Assembly: GCA_026397915.1 (NCBI GenBank)
Contig: JAPLTX010000056.1
Coordinates: forward strand, 1-64,000
DNA length: 64,000 bases
Reading direction: 5' to 3'
Source of the DNA: Verrucomicrobiota bacterium
Lineage (GTDB): Bacteria > Verrucomicrobiota > Verrucomicrobiia > CAIQCK01
A program made the position numbers and the translations under genes. Of the stretch, positions 36,447 to 44,234 are shown in pieces. The notes under the pieces were generated by a model. That model was not told where the DNA came from. It saw nothing but the letters and a program-made list of their open reading frames with translations, and did no database searches. The stretch's first letter is position 1. Each line of letters starts with the position of its first letter.

Positions 36447-38734
36447 AACCATCGCTGACTGTCGTTTGTGTTGCTGCCATCGTCCTCGCCGCCTGCGCCA
36501 GCGCCGCCACTCCCGCTTCGCCGTCGAAGTCGCAGCCTCGCGGCTACAACGTCCCGCTGATTGATCTGGCGAGTCAGAAGAAACGCCAGGTCATCGTGGA
36601 CAAGGAACCCGGCCAGTATCTCGGCCATCCGACCACCGTCCTGCTCGAAGACGGCCGGACGATGATCGCCGTTTATCCGAAAGGCCACGGGCGCGGCGCG
36701 GTTGTGATGAAGCGCAGCACCGACGGCGGGCGCACGTGGTCCGAGCGGCTGCCGACGCCGGCGAGTTGGGCCACCTCATTGGAGGTGCCGACGATCCATC
36801 GCGTCGTGGACGCCGCGGGCAAAAAGCGGCTCATCATGTTCTCCGGCCTCTACCCGATCCGCATGGCGGTGTCGGAGAACGACGGCGCGTCGTGGAGCGA
36901 ACTGAAACCCATCGGCGACTTCGGCGGCGTCGTCACGATGGCCAGCGTTGAGCGGCTTAAGAACGGCAACTACATGGCGCTCTTTCACGATGACGGCCGG
37001 TTTCTGCGCGGCGGGCCGGACAAGATTTACGGCTCGCCTTACACGAAACCGAAAGGCCCGCCGAAGTTTGTTGTCTATAAGACGATCTCTTCCGACGGCG
37101 GCCTGACGTGGAGCCAGCCCGTCGCCATCGCGTCGCGTCCGCCCGCGCACCTGTGCGAGCCGGGCATCGTGCGCTCGCCCGACGGCAGGCAGCTTGCGGT
37201 GCTGCTGCGCGAGAACAGCCGGCAGTTCAACTCGTTCGTGATTTTCTCCAACAACGAGGGCGAGACGTGGAGCGAGCCACGTGAGCTGCCCGGCGCGCTC
37301 ACCGGCGACCGCCACGTCGTCCGTTACGCGCCCGACGGACGGCTGTTCATCACGTTCCGTGACACGACGCACGAAAGTCCGACCTACGGCGATTGGGTTG
37401 GTTGGGTCGGAACCTACGACGACATCGTTCACGGCCGCGAGGGGCAATATCGCGTGCGGCTGATGGATAACCACAAAGGCGCCGATTGCACCTACGCCGG
37501 CTTGGAACTACTGCCCGATGGCACATTCTTCACCACGACCTACGGCCATTGGATCGCAAGCGAGTCGCCGTTCATCGTCAGCATCCGCTTCACGATGAAA
37601 GAACTCGACGAACTTGGCGCGAAGATACTCCGCGACCCCGCGCTCCAACGGCCGATGATCAACAGTGACCTTGGCCCGCAATACGCCGACAGCGTGCGTG
37701 CGTTCCAAGGCATCCCCGGCATCGAGCGCGCCTCCAGCGGCCGCCTCTGGGCAACGTGGTATAGCGGCGGCACCGGCGAAGGCCCGGATAATTTCGTCGT
37801 GCTTGTTACTAGCGGCGACGACGGCAAGTCGTGGTCGAAGGTGAAACTCGTGATTGATCCGCCCGGCTCGGTGCGCGCGTTCGATCCGTGCCTTTGGCAC
37901 GATCCGCAGGGCCGGCTCTGGCTGTTCTGGGCGCAAGGCGCTTCGTGGTGGGACGGTCGCGCCGGCGTTTGGGCCATCGTCGCGGAAAACTCCGGTGACG
38001 AAAAACCGAAGTGGTCCGCGCCGCGCCGCATCGCCAACGGCATCATGATGAACAAGCCCACCGTTCTCTCCACCGGCGAGTGGCTGCTCCCTGTCGCCGT
38101 CTGGAAACGTCCCGCTTCAGGCCTCAAGAACATGGCACTCGCCCACAACCTCGGCGGCGAAACCGGCGCGAACGTTGTTTGCTCCACCGACAAGGGCGCA
38201 ACGTGGAACCTTCGCGGCGGGGCGCAGGTGCCCAAGCGCGTCTTCGACGAGCACATGATCGTCGAGCGGCGCGACGGCAGCCTCTGGGTGCTCGTGCGCA
38301 CCGAATACGGCATCGGCGAGAGCGTCTCCAACGACCACGGCAAAACCTGGAGCGACGGCCAGCCCTCCGGCATCCCGCACGTCAACTCACGGTTCTTCAT
38401 CCGCCGCCTTGCCTCTGGCAAACTTCTCCTCGTTCACCACGAGCCGCCCGACAAGAAGACTCGCTCCCACCTCATCGCCCATCTCTCCGACGACGACGGC
38501 AAAACATGGCGCGGCGGGCTGATGATTGACGAGCGCGCCGGCATCTCCTACCCCGATGGTGCCCAAGCCCCCGACGGCACGATCTACATCATCTACGACT
38601 TCGCGCGCACCGCTGAGAAACAAATCCTCATGGCTACCTTCACCGAAGACGACGTCGCCGCCGGTAAATGGTCGTCGAACCGCGCCCGCCAGCGCGTCAT
38701 CGTCAACCAAGCCACTGGCGGGAAGAGGAAGTAG
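36443..38734 (+). CDS. Exported sialidase/BNR-repeat protein with two propeller halves
   Basis: A 763-residue secreted protein with a signal sequence (TVVCVAAIVLAACASAATPA). It contains two sialidase-like beta-propeller segments, each with Asp-box (S-x-D-x-G-x-T-W) motifs, for example STDGGRTWSERL, SSDGGLTWSQPV, SNNEGETWSEPR, STDKGATWNL and SNDHGKTWSDG. The length of about twice one propeller points to a tandem domain. Whether it hydrolyses sialic acid cannot be told, because the arginine triad is not obvious. It shares an ATGA overlap with the ThuA gene, which suggests one pathway, probably the turnover of sugar acids or modified sugars. Confidence 0.8.
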   Translation: MKPSLTVVCVAAIVLAACASAATPASPSKSQPRGYNVPLIDLASQKKRQVIVDKEPGQYLGHPTTVLLEDGRTMIAVYPKGHGRGAVVMKRSTDGGRTWSERLPTPASWATSLEVPTIHRVVDAAGKKRLIMFSGLYPIRMAVSENDGASWSELKPIGDFGGVVTMASVERLKNGNYMALFHDDGRFLRGGPDKIYGSPYTKPKGPPKFVVYKTISSDGGLTWSQPVAIASRPPAHLCEPGIVRSPDGRQLAVLLRENSRQFNSFVIFSNNEGETWSEPRELPGALTGDRHVVRYAPDGRLFITFRDTTHESPTYGDWVGWVGTYDDIVHGREGQYRVRLMDNHKGADCTYAGLELLPDGTFFTTTYGHWIASESPFIVSIRFTMKELDELGAKILRDPALQRPMINSDLGPQYADSVRAFQGIPGIERASSGRLWATWYSGGTGEGPDNFVVLVTSGDDGKSWSKVKLVIDPPGSVRAFDPCLWHDPQGRLWLFWAQGASWWDGRAGVWAIVAENSGDEKPKWSAPRRIANGIMMNKPTVLSTGEWLLPVAVWKRPASGLKNMALAHNLGGETGANVVCSTDKGATWNLRGGAQVPKRVFDEHMIVERRDGSLWVLVRTEYGIGESVSNDHGKTWSDGQPSGIPHVNSRFFIRRLASGKLLLVHHEPPDKKTRSHLIAHLSDDDGKTWRGGLMIDERAGISYPDGAQAPDGTIYIIYDFARTAEKQILMATFTEDDVAAGKWSSNRARQRVIVNQATGGKRK

Positions 38735-38785
38735 GCCGCCGCTTGCCTGATTACTGGCCCAAATGCGGAGCGAGTAGCGGGAACG

Positions 38786-38815
38786 TTGAACGCAGGGCGG
38801 CTTCCATGCTAGGAT
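38786..38815 (+). promoter_or_regulatory. Candidate leaderless promoter for the DJ-1 operon
   Basis: TTGAAC (38786-38791), an 18-bp spacer and TAGGAT (38810-38815) end 6 bp before the ATG at 38822. No Shine-Dalgarno sequence is seen, so the transcript may begin at the start codon. Confidence 0.4.
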
Positions 38816-38821
38816 CAGACC

Positions 38822-39379
38822 ATGACGAAAAAGGTTTTGGTTCCACTCGCGCCCGGCTTTGAGGAAATCGAGGCGATCACCGTCGTTGATATCCTGCGCC
38901 GCGCCGGCGTGGAGGTGACCGTGGCGGGCACGCAGGCCGGCGCGATCGAGGCTTCGCGCAAGACCAAGCATCTGCCGGACTGCACGCTGGACGATGCGCT
39001 GGCGCGCGCCGACGAGTTCGACATGATCGTCCTGCCTGGCGGCCAGCCCGGCACCAACAACCTCCGTGCCGACCCGCGCGTAAAATCGCTCGTCGAGCAG
39101 TTGATCGCCCGGAACAAAATCGCCGCCGCCATCTGCGCCGCGCCAACGGTGTTGTCGGCTTTCGGCGTGTTGCGAGGCCGGCGCGCCACTGGTCATCCCG
39201 GCTCGCGGGCGCTGTTGCTTGCGGGCGAGGTCGTGGACGAGCGCGTCGTCGTGGACGGGCCGGTGGTAACGAGCCAGTCGGCGGGGACGGCGATGGAGTT
39301 CGCATTCAAATTAGTCGAGCTGCTCTGCGGCAAGGAGAAAGTCGTCGAGATCAACCAAGGAGTGCAGGCCCGGCTGTGA
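38822..39379 (+). CDS. DJ-1/PfpI family protein (YajL/ThiJ type)
   Basis: A 185-residue DJ-1 family protein, usually a glyoxalase III or protein-repair type enzyme. The catalytic Cys is Cys105 in AAICAAPTVL. The acidic residue is in PGFEEIEAI, and ADEFDMIVLPGGQPG plus RRATGHPGS complete the fold. The length matches E. coli YajL. Its stop overlaps the next gene's GTG (GTGA), so it is the first gene of a tight three-gene operon with the LemA-like protein and M50 protease. It is cytoplasmic. Confidence 0.9.
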   Translation: MTKKVLVPLAPGFEEIEAITVVDILRRAGVEVTVAGTQAGAIEASRKTKHLPDCTLDDALARADEFDMIVLPGGQPGTNNLRADPRVKSLVEQLIARNKIAAAICAAPTVLSAFGVLRGRRATGHPGSRALLLAGEVVDERVVVDGPVVTSQSAGTAMEFAFKLVELLCGKEKVVEINQGVQARL

Positions 39380-39879
39380 CACTTATCGGAATTGTCGGAC
39401 TGGCCACGCTCTGGGCGGTTGTGGTGCTGGCGTTGGGGAAACGCCGGCTCCAAGCGCTGACCACGCACGCCGCCACCGTTTGGTCGCGCGTGCAAGCTGC
39501 CTTGGAGCAGCGTCACGAGCTTGGCCGCCAGATGGTCGCCAACGCCGCCCGGCCCGACGATCCGCCGATTCTTGCCTTGCACGACGCGCTTACGCAGGCG
39601 GAGTTTCTCTCCGGCTTCGCGATGAAGGCGCAGACGGAGAATCAGTTGAGCCGGACATTGCGCGAGGCTCTGGCGGTCGGCGGAGATGAACGGTTTGCGG
39701 AAGCCGCGACGGCGCTGCCGGGCGTGTTCGAAGCCGTGCAACGCGCAGCGAGCGACTACAACGCGCAAGTCCGCAACCTCAACGCAGCGCTGGAGCGGCA
39801 AAGCATCGTCGCCGGAGTCTTTCACTACGAGCCGCGCGAAGAGTTTTGTCTGGAAGCGATGGAAGGAGAAAAGAGTTGA
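39376..39879 (+). CDS. LemA-like membrane protein
   Basis: A 167-residue protein with one N-terminal membrane helix (LIGIVGLATLWAVVVLALG) and a long helical bundle typical of LemA proteins (a WSRVQAALEQRHEL segment, ALTQAEFLSGFAMKAQTENQLSRTLREAL, YNAQVRNLNAALERQ). The start is GTG at 39376 inside the stop of the DJ-1 gene. LemA members are poorly understood envelope proteins sometimes encoded beside membrane proteases, as here. The stop lies 5 bp before the M50 gene. Confidence 0.8.
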   Translation: MTLIGIVGLATLWAVVVLALGKRRLQALTTHAATVWSRVQAALEQRHELGRQMVANAARPDDPPILALHDALTQAEFLSGFAMKAQTENQLSRTLREALAVGGDERFAEAATALPGVFEAVQRAASDYNAQVRNLNAALERQSIVAGVFHYEPREEFCLEAMEGEKS

Positions 39880-39884
39880 GCCAA

Positions 39885-40652
39885 ATGCATCAACCGCAAC
39901 ACCAGAGTGCGTGGAGGAAATGGGGCGCCGCAATCGCCGCCGCTGCCGTGCTTATCTTCAAGTTCTTTCCTTTCCTACTAAAGACCGGCGGCACGATGGT
40001 GCTGAGCATTGTCGCCTATGCGCTGCTGTGGGGCTGGTGGTTTGCGGCTGGTTTCGTGGTGTTGCTGTTCGTGCACGAATGCGGCCACCTCGTCGCCGCG
40101 CGCCGGTGCGGACTGAAGGTCGGCATGCCGGTGTTCATCCCCTTCATGGGCGCGGCCATCGCGCTCAAGGAAGCGCCACGCAACGCATGGATCGAAGCGC
40201 AGGTCGGCATCGGCGGGCCGCTGATGGGCACGGCGGGCGCGCTCGCGTGCCTGCTCATCTACGAGTTTGTTCCCAACCCGCTTTTCCTCGGTCTGGCTTG
40301 GATCGGGTTCTGGCTGAACCTGTTCAACCTGATCCCGATCGTGCCACTGGACGGCGGGCGGGTCGTGACGGCGATCTCGCCGTGGCTGTGGGTGGCGGGG
40401 CTGGTCTTGATGGTGTTCGTGCTGCTCCAGTCCTCGTTCAACATCTTTGTCCTGCTGATCGTCGGTCTATCGCTGCCGCGCGTGTTCGCGCTGTTCCGCC
40501 GGCAGAGCGGAGCGGAACGGCGGTTCTACGAGCTTGCGCCGGCCCAGCGGGTGCTGATGAGCGTCATCTATTTTGGCCTTGCTGGCACGCTCGGCTGGCT
40601 GATGCACGTCACCCACGCGCAGATCGAATTGCTGCGAGCTGGCAGTTACTGA
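39885..40652 (+). CDS. Site-2 protease-like M50 metalloprotease
   Basis: A 255-residue membrane protease. Several hydrophobic segments surround the zinc motif HECGH (His64, Glu65, His68). A second conserved motif, LFNLIPIVPLDGGRV, supplies the third zinc ligand (Asp of LDGG). AAGGAG around 39863 supports the ATG at 39885. It is the third gene of the DJ-1/LemA operon, so it may cut transmembrane proteins in an envelope-stress or regulatory pathway. The target is unknown. Confidence 0.87.
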   Translation: MHQPQHQSAWRKWGAAIAAAAVLIFKFFPFLLKTGGTMVLSIVAYALLWGWWFAAGFVVLLFVHECGHLVAARRCGLKVGMPVFIPFMGAAIALKEAPRNAWIEAQVGIGGPLMGTAGALACLLIYEFVPNPLFLGLAWIGFWLNLFNLIPIVPLDGGRVVTAISPWLWVAGLVLMVFVLLQSSFNIFVLLIVGLSLPRVFALFRRQSGAERRFYELAPAQRVLMSVIYFGLAGTLGWLMHVTHAQIELLRAGSY

Positions 40653-40655
40653 GGT

Positions 40656-40988
40656 TCAACTTGCCTGCTGGTTTTTCTTCGCGCACCCGTCGCAGCGGCA
40701 AAGCAAACGGAGATACTCGAAGGAGTAGATGCCGGAATTGTGGCCGTCCTGCCACACCGGCTGAATCGCATAGCCGCCGACGGCTTGGAGGCTGACAAGT
40801 TGGAAGCTCGCCGGCGTGAGCGTTTGCGGCGGTCCTTTGTGGACATTGCCAAGCACGTCAGGCTCGCCTTGGCAACCGGCGCACGGGCAATGGCGGCGCA
40901 GTTCATCCAACTTTAGGTAGGTCTCGTGACCGTCGTTCCATAAAATCGCTAGCTCTTCGCCGATGTGCTGAATATCTTTGGGTGTCAT
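40656..40988 (-). CDS. DUF971 (GBBH-like N-terminal domain) protein
   Basis: A small 110-residue protein of the DUF971 family (gamma-butyrobetaine-hydroxylase-like N-terminal domain). The motifs ELAILWNDGHETYLKLDELRRHCPCAGC and GGYAIQPVWQDGHNSGIYSFEYLR are diagnostic. The cysteines (CPCAGC, CRCDGC) probably bind a metal or an Fe-S cluster, and the domain is often encoded near Fe-S assembly genes. It is convergent with the M50 gene (3-bp gap) and divergent from thiD. Confidence 0.88.
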   Translation of the reverse strand: MTPKDIQHIGEELAILWNDGHETYLKLDELRRHCPCAGCQGEPDVLGNVHKGPPQTLTPASFQLVSLQAVGGYAIQPVWQDGHNSGIYSFEYLRLLCRCDGCAKKNQQAS

Positions 40989-41012
40989 CTCGGTCGAAAA
41001 CTAACAGAAGCC

Positions 41013-41780
41013 ATGAAATCCACAAGGCCACAACCCGTCGCGTTGACCGTCGCTGGTTCCGACAGCAGCGGCGGCGCGGGCGTGCAAGCGGACCTGCGCA
41101 CGTTCTGGGCGCTCGGCGTCCGCGGCGCGAGCGCGATCACCGCCCTCACCTGCCAGAACGCGCGCAAAGTCATCGGTGTTCAGGTCGCGCGCGCGGCGAT
41201 CGTTGGCCGGCAAATCCAAGCAGCGTGCGACGAAACGCGGCCGGCCGCGGTGAAAACGGGAATGCTGGCGAACGCGCCGATTGTCGCGGCGGTGGCTCGC
41301 GAACTGGCGCAATGGCGGCTGAAGAACATTGTTGTGGACCCGGTGATGATATCGAGCAGCGGACACCGGTTGCTGAGCGCGCGTGCGGTGGCAACCTTGC
41401 GCGACGAACTGCTGCCGCTGGCGATGCTCATCACGCCCAACCTCGACGAAGCCCGCGTGCTGCTCGGTGGCCAACCGATCTGCGGCGTCAAACAGATGCG
41501 GGACGCGGCGAAGTCGCTCTCTGCGCGTTTGGGCGTCGCTGTGCTGATTAAGGGCGGTCATTTGCCCGAGGGCGAGACTGCCGTGGACGTGTTGTGGGAG
41601 AACGGGCGGCTCCACGAGTTTCGAGCACCGCGCGTGGCCGCAGTGAAAATTCACGGCAGCGGCTGCATCTATTCAGCGGCGATTACGGCATGGCTGGCGC
41701 GGGGGGCTGATTTGGTCGAGGCGGTAAGGCGCGCAAAAAGCCACATCACCGAGCAATTTCGGAAGCGACGCGGAGGCTGA
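41013..41780 (+). CDS. thiD: Hydroxymethylpyrimidine (phosphate) kinase, thiamine biosynthesis
   Basis: A ribokinase-fold kinase of 255 residues that phosphorylates 4-amino-5-hydroxymethyl-2-methylpyrimidine and its monophosphate for thiamine diphosphate synthesis. TVAGSDSSGGAGVQADLRTF is the N-terminal signature, VDPVMISSSGHRLL is conserved, and HGSGCIYSAAITA is the anion hole with the catalytic Cys in place of the more usual GTGC. The start at 41013 is chosen because family proteins begin just before the GSDSSGG motif. No other thi genes are nearby. It ends 2 bp before the convergent histidine kinase. Confidence 0.93.
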   Translation: MKSTRPQPVALTVAGSDSSGGAGVQADLRTFWALGVRGASAITALTCQNARKVIGVQVARAAIVGRQIQAACDETRPAAVKTGMLANAPIVAAVARELAQWRLKNIVVDPVMISSSGHRLLSARAVATLRDELLPLAMLITPNLDEARVLLGGQPICGVKQMRDAAKSLSARLGVAVLIKGGHLPEGETAVDVLWENGRLHEFRAPRVAAVKIHGSGCIYSAAITAWLARGADLVEAVRRAKSHITEQFRKRRGG

Positions 41781-41782
41781 TT

Positions 41783-43483
41783 CTACGACGGCAGGAAAAC
41801 ACGGAAGGTGGCGCCTTTGCCGGGGGCGCTGTCCACCTCGATGCGTCCGTGATGCGCGTCAATGATTTTGCGCACGACGGCGAGGCCAAGGCCGGTGCCG
41901 GTGGACTTGGTAGTTAGAAATCCCTCGAAGAGCCGCTGCTGCACTTCGTCCGTCATGCCGACACCGGTGTCGGTGATGCTCACGCACACGCCCGGCTCAC
42001 GCGCCTTCGTGGCAATGGTGAGCGTGCCTCCCTGTGGCATCGCCTGCGCGGCGTTCAGGATGAGGTTGAGCGCGGCTTGCTCAATTTGCGTGCGGTCCAG
42101 CGACGCGCACGGCAGGCCGGCCGCCGGCTGCCACTGAAGCGTGATGCCCTGTTGCACGAGCTTGTGGCGCACCAACAACAGGACGTCGTCGAAGAGCGCG
42201 TTCACGTCGGTTGGTTTCAGATCCGGCTCGCTGCGCCGTGCGAAGGTCAGTGTTTGGTCCATGATGCGGTTCATCTGGTCCATCTTCTGGCTGATGATCG
42301 CGGCATCCTTGGCGCGCGGGTCGTCGTCGGGAAACCGGAGATCAAGCGAGTGGAACAGCATCTTGACGACCGTGAGCGGGTTGCGGATTTCGTGCGCGAT
42401 CTCCGCAGCGAGCAGGCCGAGCGCGCTGAGCTGTTCGTTCTGGCGGAGCTGCTCTTCGACATCCACGACCTTTTCGTAAAGCTGCGCCTTGCGCACCGCC
42501 ACGGAGCCGAGGCCGGCCAGCGCCTTCAGCAACAGGATTTCGTCGTTGGAGAAACGGTGCGGTTCCCCGGTATAGACGGACAGCACGCCGATCGCCTCGT
42601 CGCCGGAAATGAGTGGCACGCTTAACAGTGACACCAACCCTTCCTGACGCGCCAGCTCGGTGTGCCGATACTGGTCACTTTCCTGGACGTTGGGAATGGT
42701 TAAGTGCCGCTTGTGGCGCGCAACGACGCCCACAAGGCAGTCGGCCACCTTGAGGTTCGGCCGATGCACATAATCCTCACTCGCGCCGTCGCTCGCTTTC
42801 AGTTCCAACTCTTCGCGATCCGGCGTCAGCAACAGCACAGAGCAAAGGCGCGCCTGCATCAACCGCCGCGCCTCGCGCACGATGTGCCGGAGCACTTCCT
42901 CCAATGTGATCGGCAGCAGGATGTCCTGGCCAATGGTGATAAGCGTCTCAAGCTGCGTGGCGCGCTGGCGGAGCTGGCGGATAAGCCATGCGTTGTGCAA
43001 CACGCGCGCAGCCTGCACCGCCATCGCCAGCAGCAACTCCTCGTCGGCAGCGCTGAACGCATCGCGCCGGTCGCTGTCCACGTTGAGCACACCCTGGACC
43101 TGGCCTTCAAACTCCAGCGGCACGGCCAGTTCGCTGCGCACACCCTCGCGCACCGCGACGTAGCGCCGCTCACAGGTCACGTCGCCAACGCGCAACGGCC
43201 GGGCGTGTTCAGCGACCCAACCGGTGATGCCTTCGCCGAGACGCAATTTAACCTGCATGATCTTGGGACCGAGACCGAATGAGTCCTCGATGTCCAACCG
43301 GCCGGTATCAGGATTGAGGATGACCACCGAACCGCTGTCGGCCTTGGTGACGCGCACGGCCTCGCGCAAGACAAGGCTGACCACCTGGCGCGGGTCGAGC
43401 GAGGTGTTGAGCGCCGTGCTGATGTTGTGAAGCGCCTGCAACCGCTCAAACCGCTCGCGCAAATCTGAATCGTTGGCTTTCAT
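41783..43483 (-). CDS. GAF-GAF histidine kinase
   Basis: A soluble sensor kinase of 566 residues. Two GAF domains (about 20-165 and 175-335) precede a HisKA domain with His364 in AAEIAHEIRNPLTVV and a HATPase_c domain with N (LNLILNAAQAMPQGG), G1 (DTGVGM) and G2 (GTGLGLAVV) boxes. With no membrane segment, it probably senses a small molecule or redox state in the cytoplasm. No response regulator is adjacent, but the lone receiver at 22410-22856 is a candidate partner. The start at 43483 begins just before the first coiled segment. It is divergent from the FHA gene. Confidence 0.9.
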   Translation of the reverse strand: MKANDSDLRERFERLQALHNISTALNTSLDPRQVVSLVLREAVRVTKADSGSVVILNPDTGRLDIEDSFGLGPKIMQVKLRLGEGITGWVAEHARPLRVGDVTCERRYVAVREGVRSELAVPLEFEGQVQGVLNVDSDRRDAFSAADEELLLAMAVQAARVLHNAWLIRQLRQRATQLETLITIGQDILLPITLEEVLRHIVREARRLMQARLCSVLLLTPDREELELKASDGASEDYVHRPNLKVADCLVGVVARHKRHLTIPNVQESDQYRHTELARQEGLVSLLSVPLISGDEAIGVLSVYTGEPHRFSNDEILLLKALAGLGSVAVRKAQLYEKVVDVEEQLRQNEQLSALGLLAAEIAHEIRNPLTVVKMLFHSLDLRFPDDDPRAKDAAIISQKMDQMNRIMDQTLTFARRSEPDLKPTDVNALFDDVLLLVRHKLVQQGITLQWQPAAGLPCASLDRTQIEQAALNLILNAAQAMPQGGTLTIATKAREPGVCVSITDTGVGMTDEVQQRLFEGFLTTKSTGTGLGLAVVRKIIDAHHGRIEVDSAPGKGATFRVFLPS

Positions 43484-43626
43484 TCCGCATTGCGTTCCCG
43501 AAACAGACCCGATCTGGCGGGCCGCACGGAAACAGACATGAGGGTTTGTAGTAGAGCCGGGCTTCAAAGTCCACTGGGGATTGGCAGTCCGGCGCGTCAG
43601 TAGCGAAAAGTAGCGGCAGTGACGGA

Positions 43627-43655
43627 TTGACAGGGTTCGAGGCTCTCCGTAAAGT
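43627..43655 (+). promoter_or_regulatory. Sigma70 promoter for the FHA/pseudokinase operon
   Basis: TTGACA (43627-43632), exactly 17 bp and TAAAGT (43650-43655) form a strong promoter, 27 bp before the ATG at 43683. It lies in the 199-bp divergent gap with the histidine kinase. Confidence 0.65.
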
Positions 43656-43682
43656 CGCGCTCACCGCTTCGTGGCGGCGCGC

Positions 43683-44234
43683 ATGTATCACCTCATCATC
43701 GAGAATGGCACCCGCGAAGGCGAGTGCATCCGGCCCAAAGGCGTGGAACTGACCATCGGCCGCGAACCGGGCAATGTCTTGCGGCTGGTGGACGACGGCG
43801 TTTCCGGCCACCATTGCGTTATACGGCTCACGCGGCGAGGCATCACCGTGTGCGACTGCAATTCCACCAACGGCGTCTATGTCAACGGCAAGCCCATTCA
43901 TGAAGAAACCCGACTCCCCAGCGGCTGCCTCATTGAAGTGGGCGCGGTGGCAATGCGGTTCGAGTTTCTCCACAACGTGGACAGCCACAAGCTGCGCACC
44001 ACCGTGATCTTCTGGATCGCGGCCGCCATAGTGGCGCTAACGTTCTCAATCCAACTGGCCGGCATCGGCATTGCGTTCTGGACGCGGCACCACCGGTTCA
44101 CACCGGAAGAAACCGCGGCGGTCCTGAAGTGGTTTCCCTTGCCGCCCGATCTGCCCGGCGCGCTGCTGCCGGCCGCCGCGAAACCCAACCCAGCCGCGCC
44201 TACCGCGCCGGCGTCAACCCAACTGAGGTTCTGA
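43683..44234 (+). CDS. FHA-domain membrane protein
   Basis: A 183-residue protein with a complete forkhead-associated domain (GREPGNVLRLVDDGVSGHHCVIR, then NSTNGVYVNGKPI), which binds phosphothreonine peptides, followed by one membrane helix (VIFWIAAAIVALTFSIQLAGIGI) and a short Ala/Pro tail. It should face the cytoplasm and read phosphorylation, perhaps by the kinase at 25874-30439. Its TGA overlaps the ATG of the next gene, so both are made together and may form one complex. The start may also be at 43671. Confidence 0.88.
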   Translation: MYHLIIENGTREGECIRPKGVELTIGREPGNVLRLVDDGVSGHHCVIRLTRRGITVCDCNSTNGVYVNGKPIHEETRLPSGCLIEVGAVAMRFEFLHNVDSHKLRTTVIFWIAAAIVALTFSIQLAGIGIAFWTRHHRFTPEETAAVLKWFPLPPDLPGALLPAAAKPNPAAPTAPASTQLRF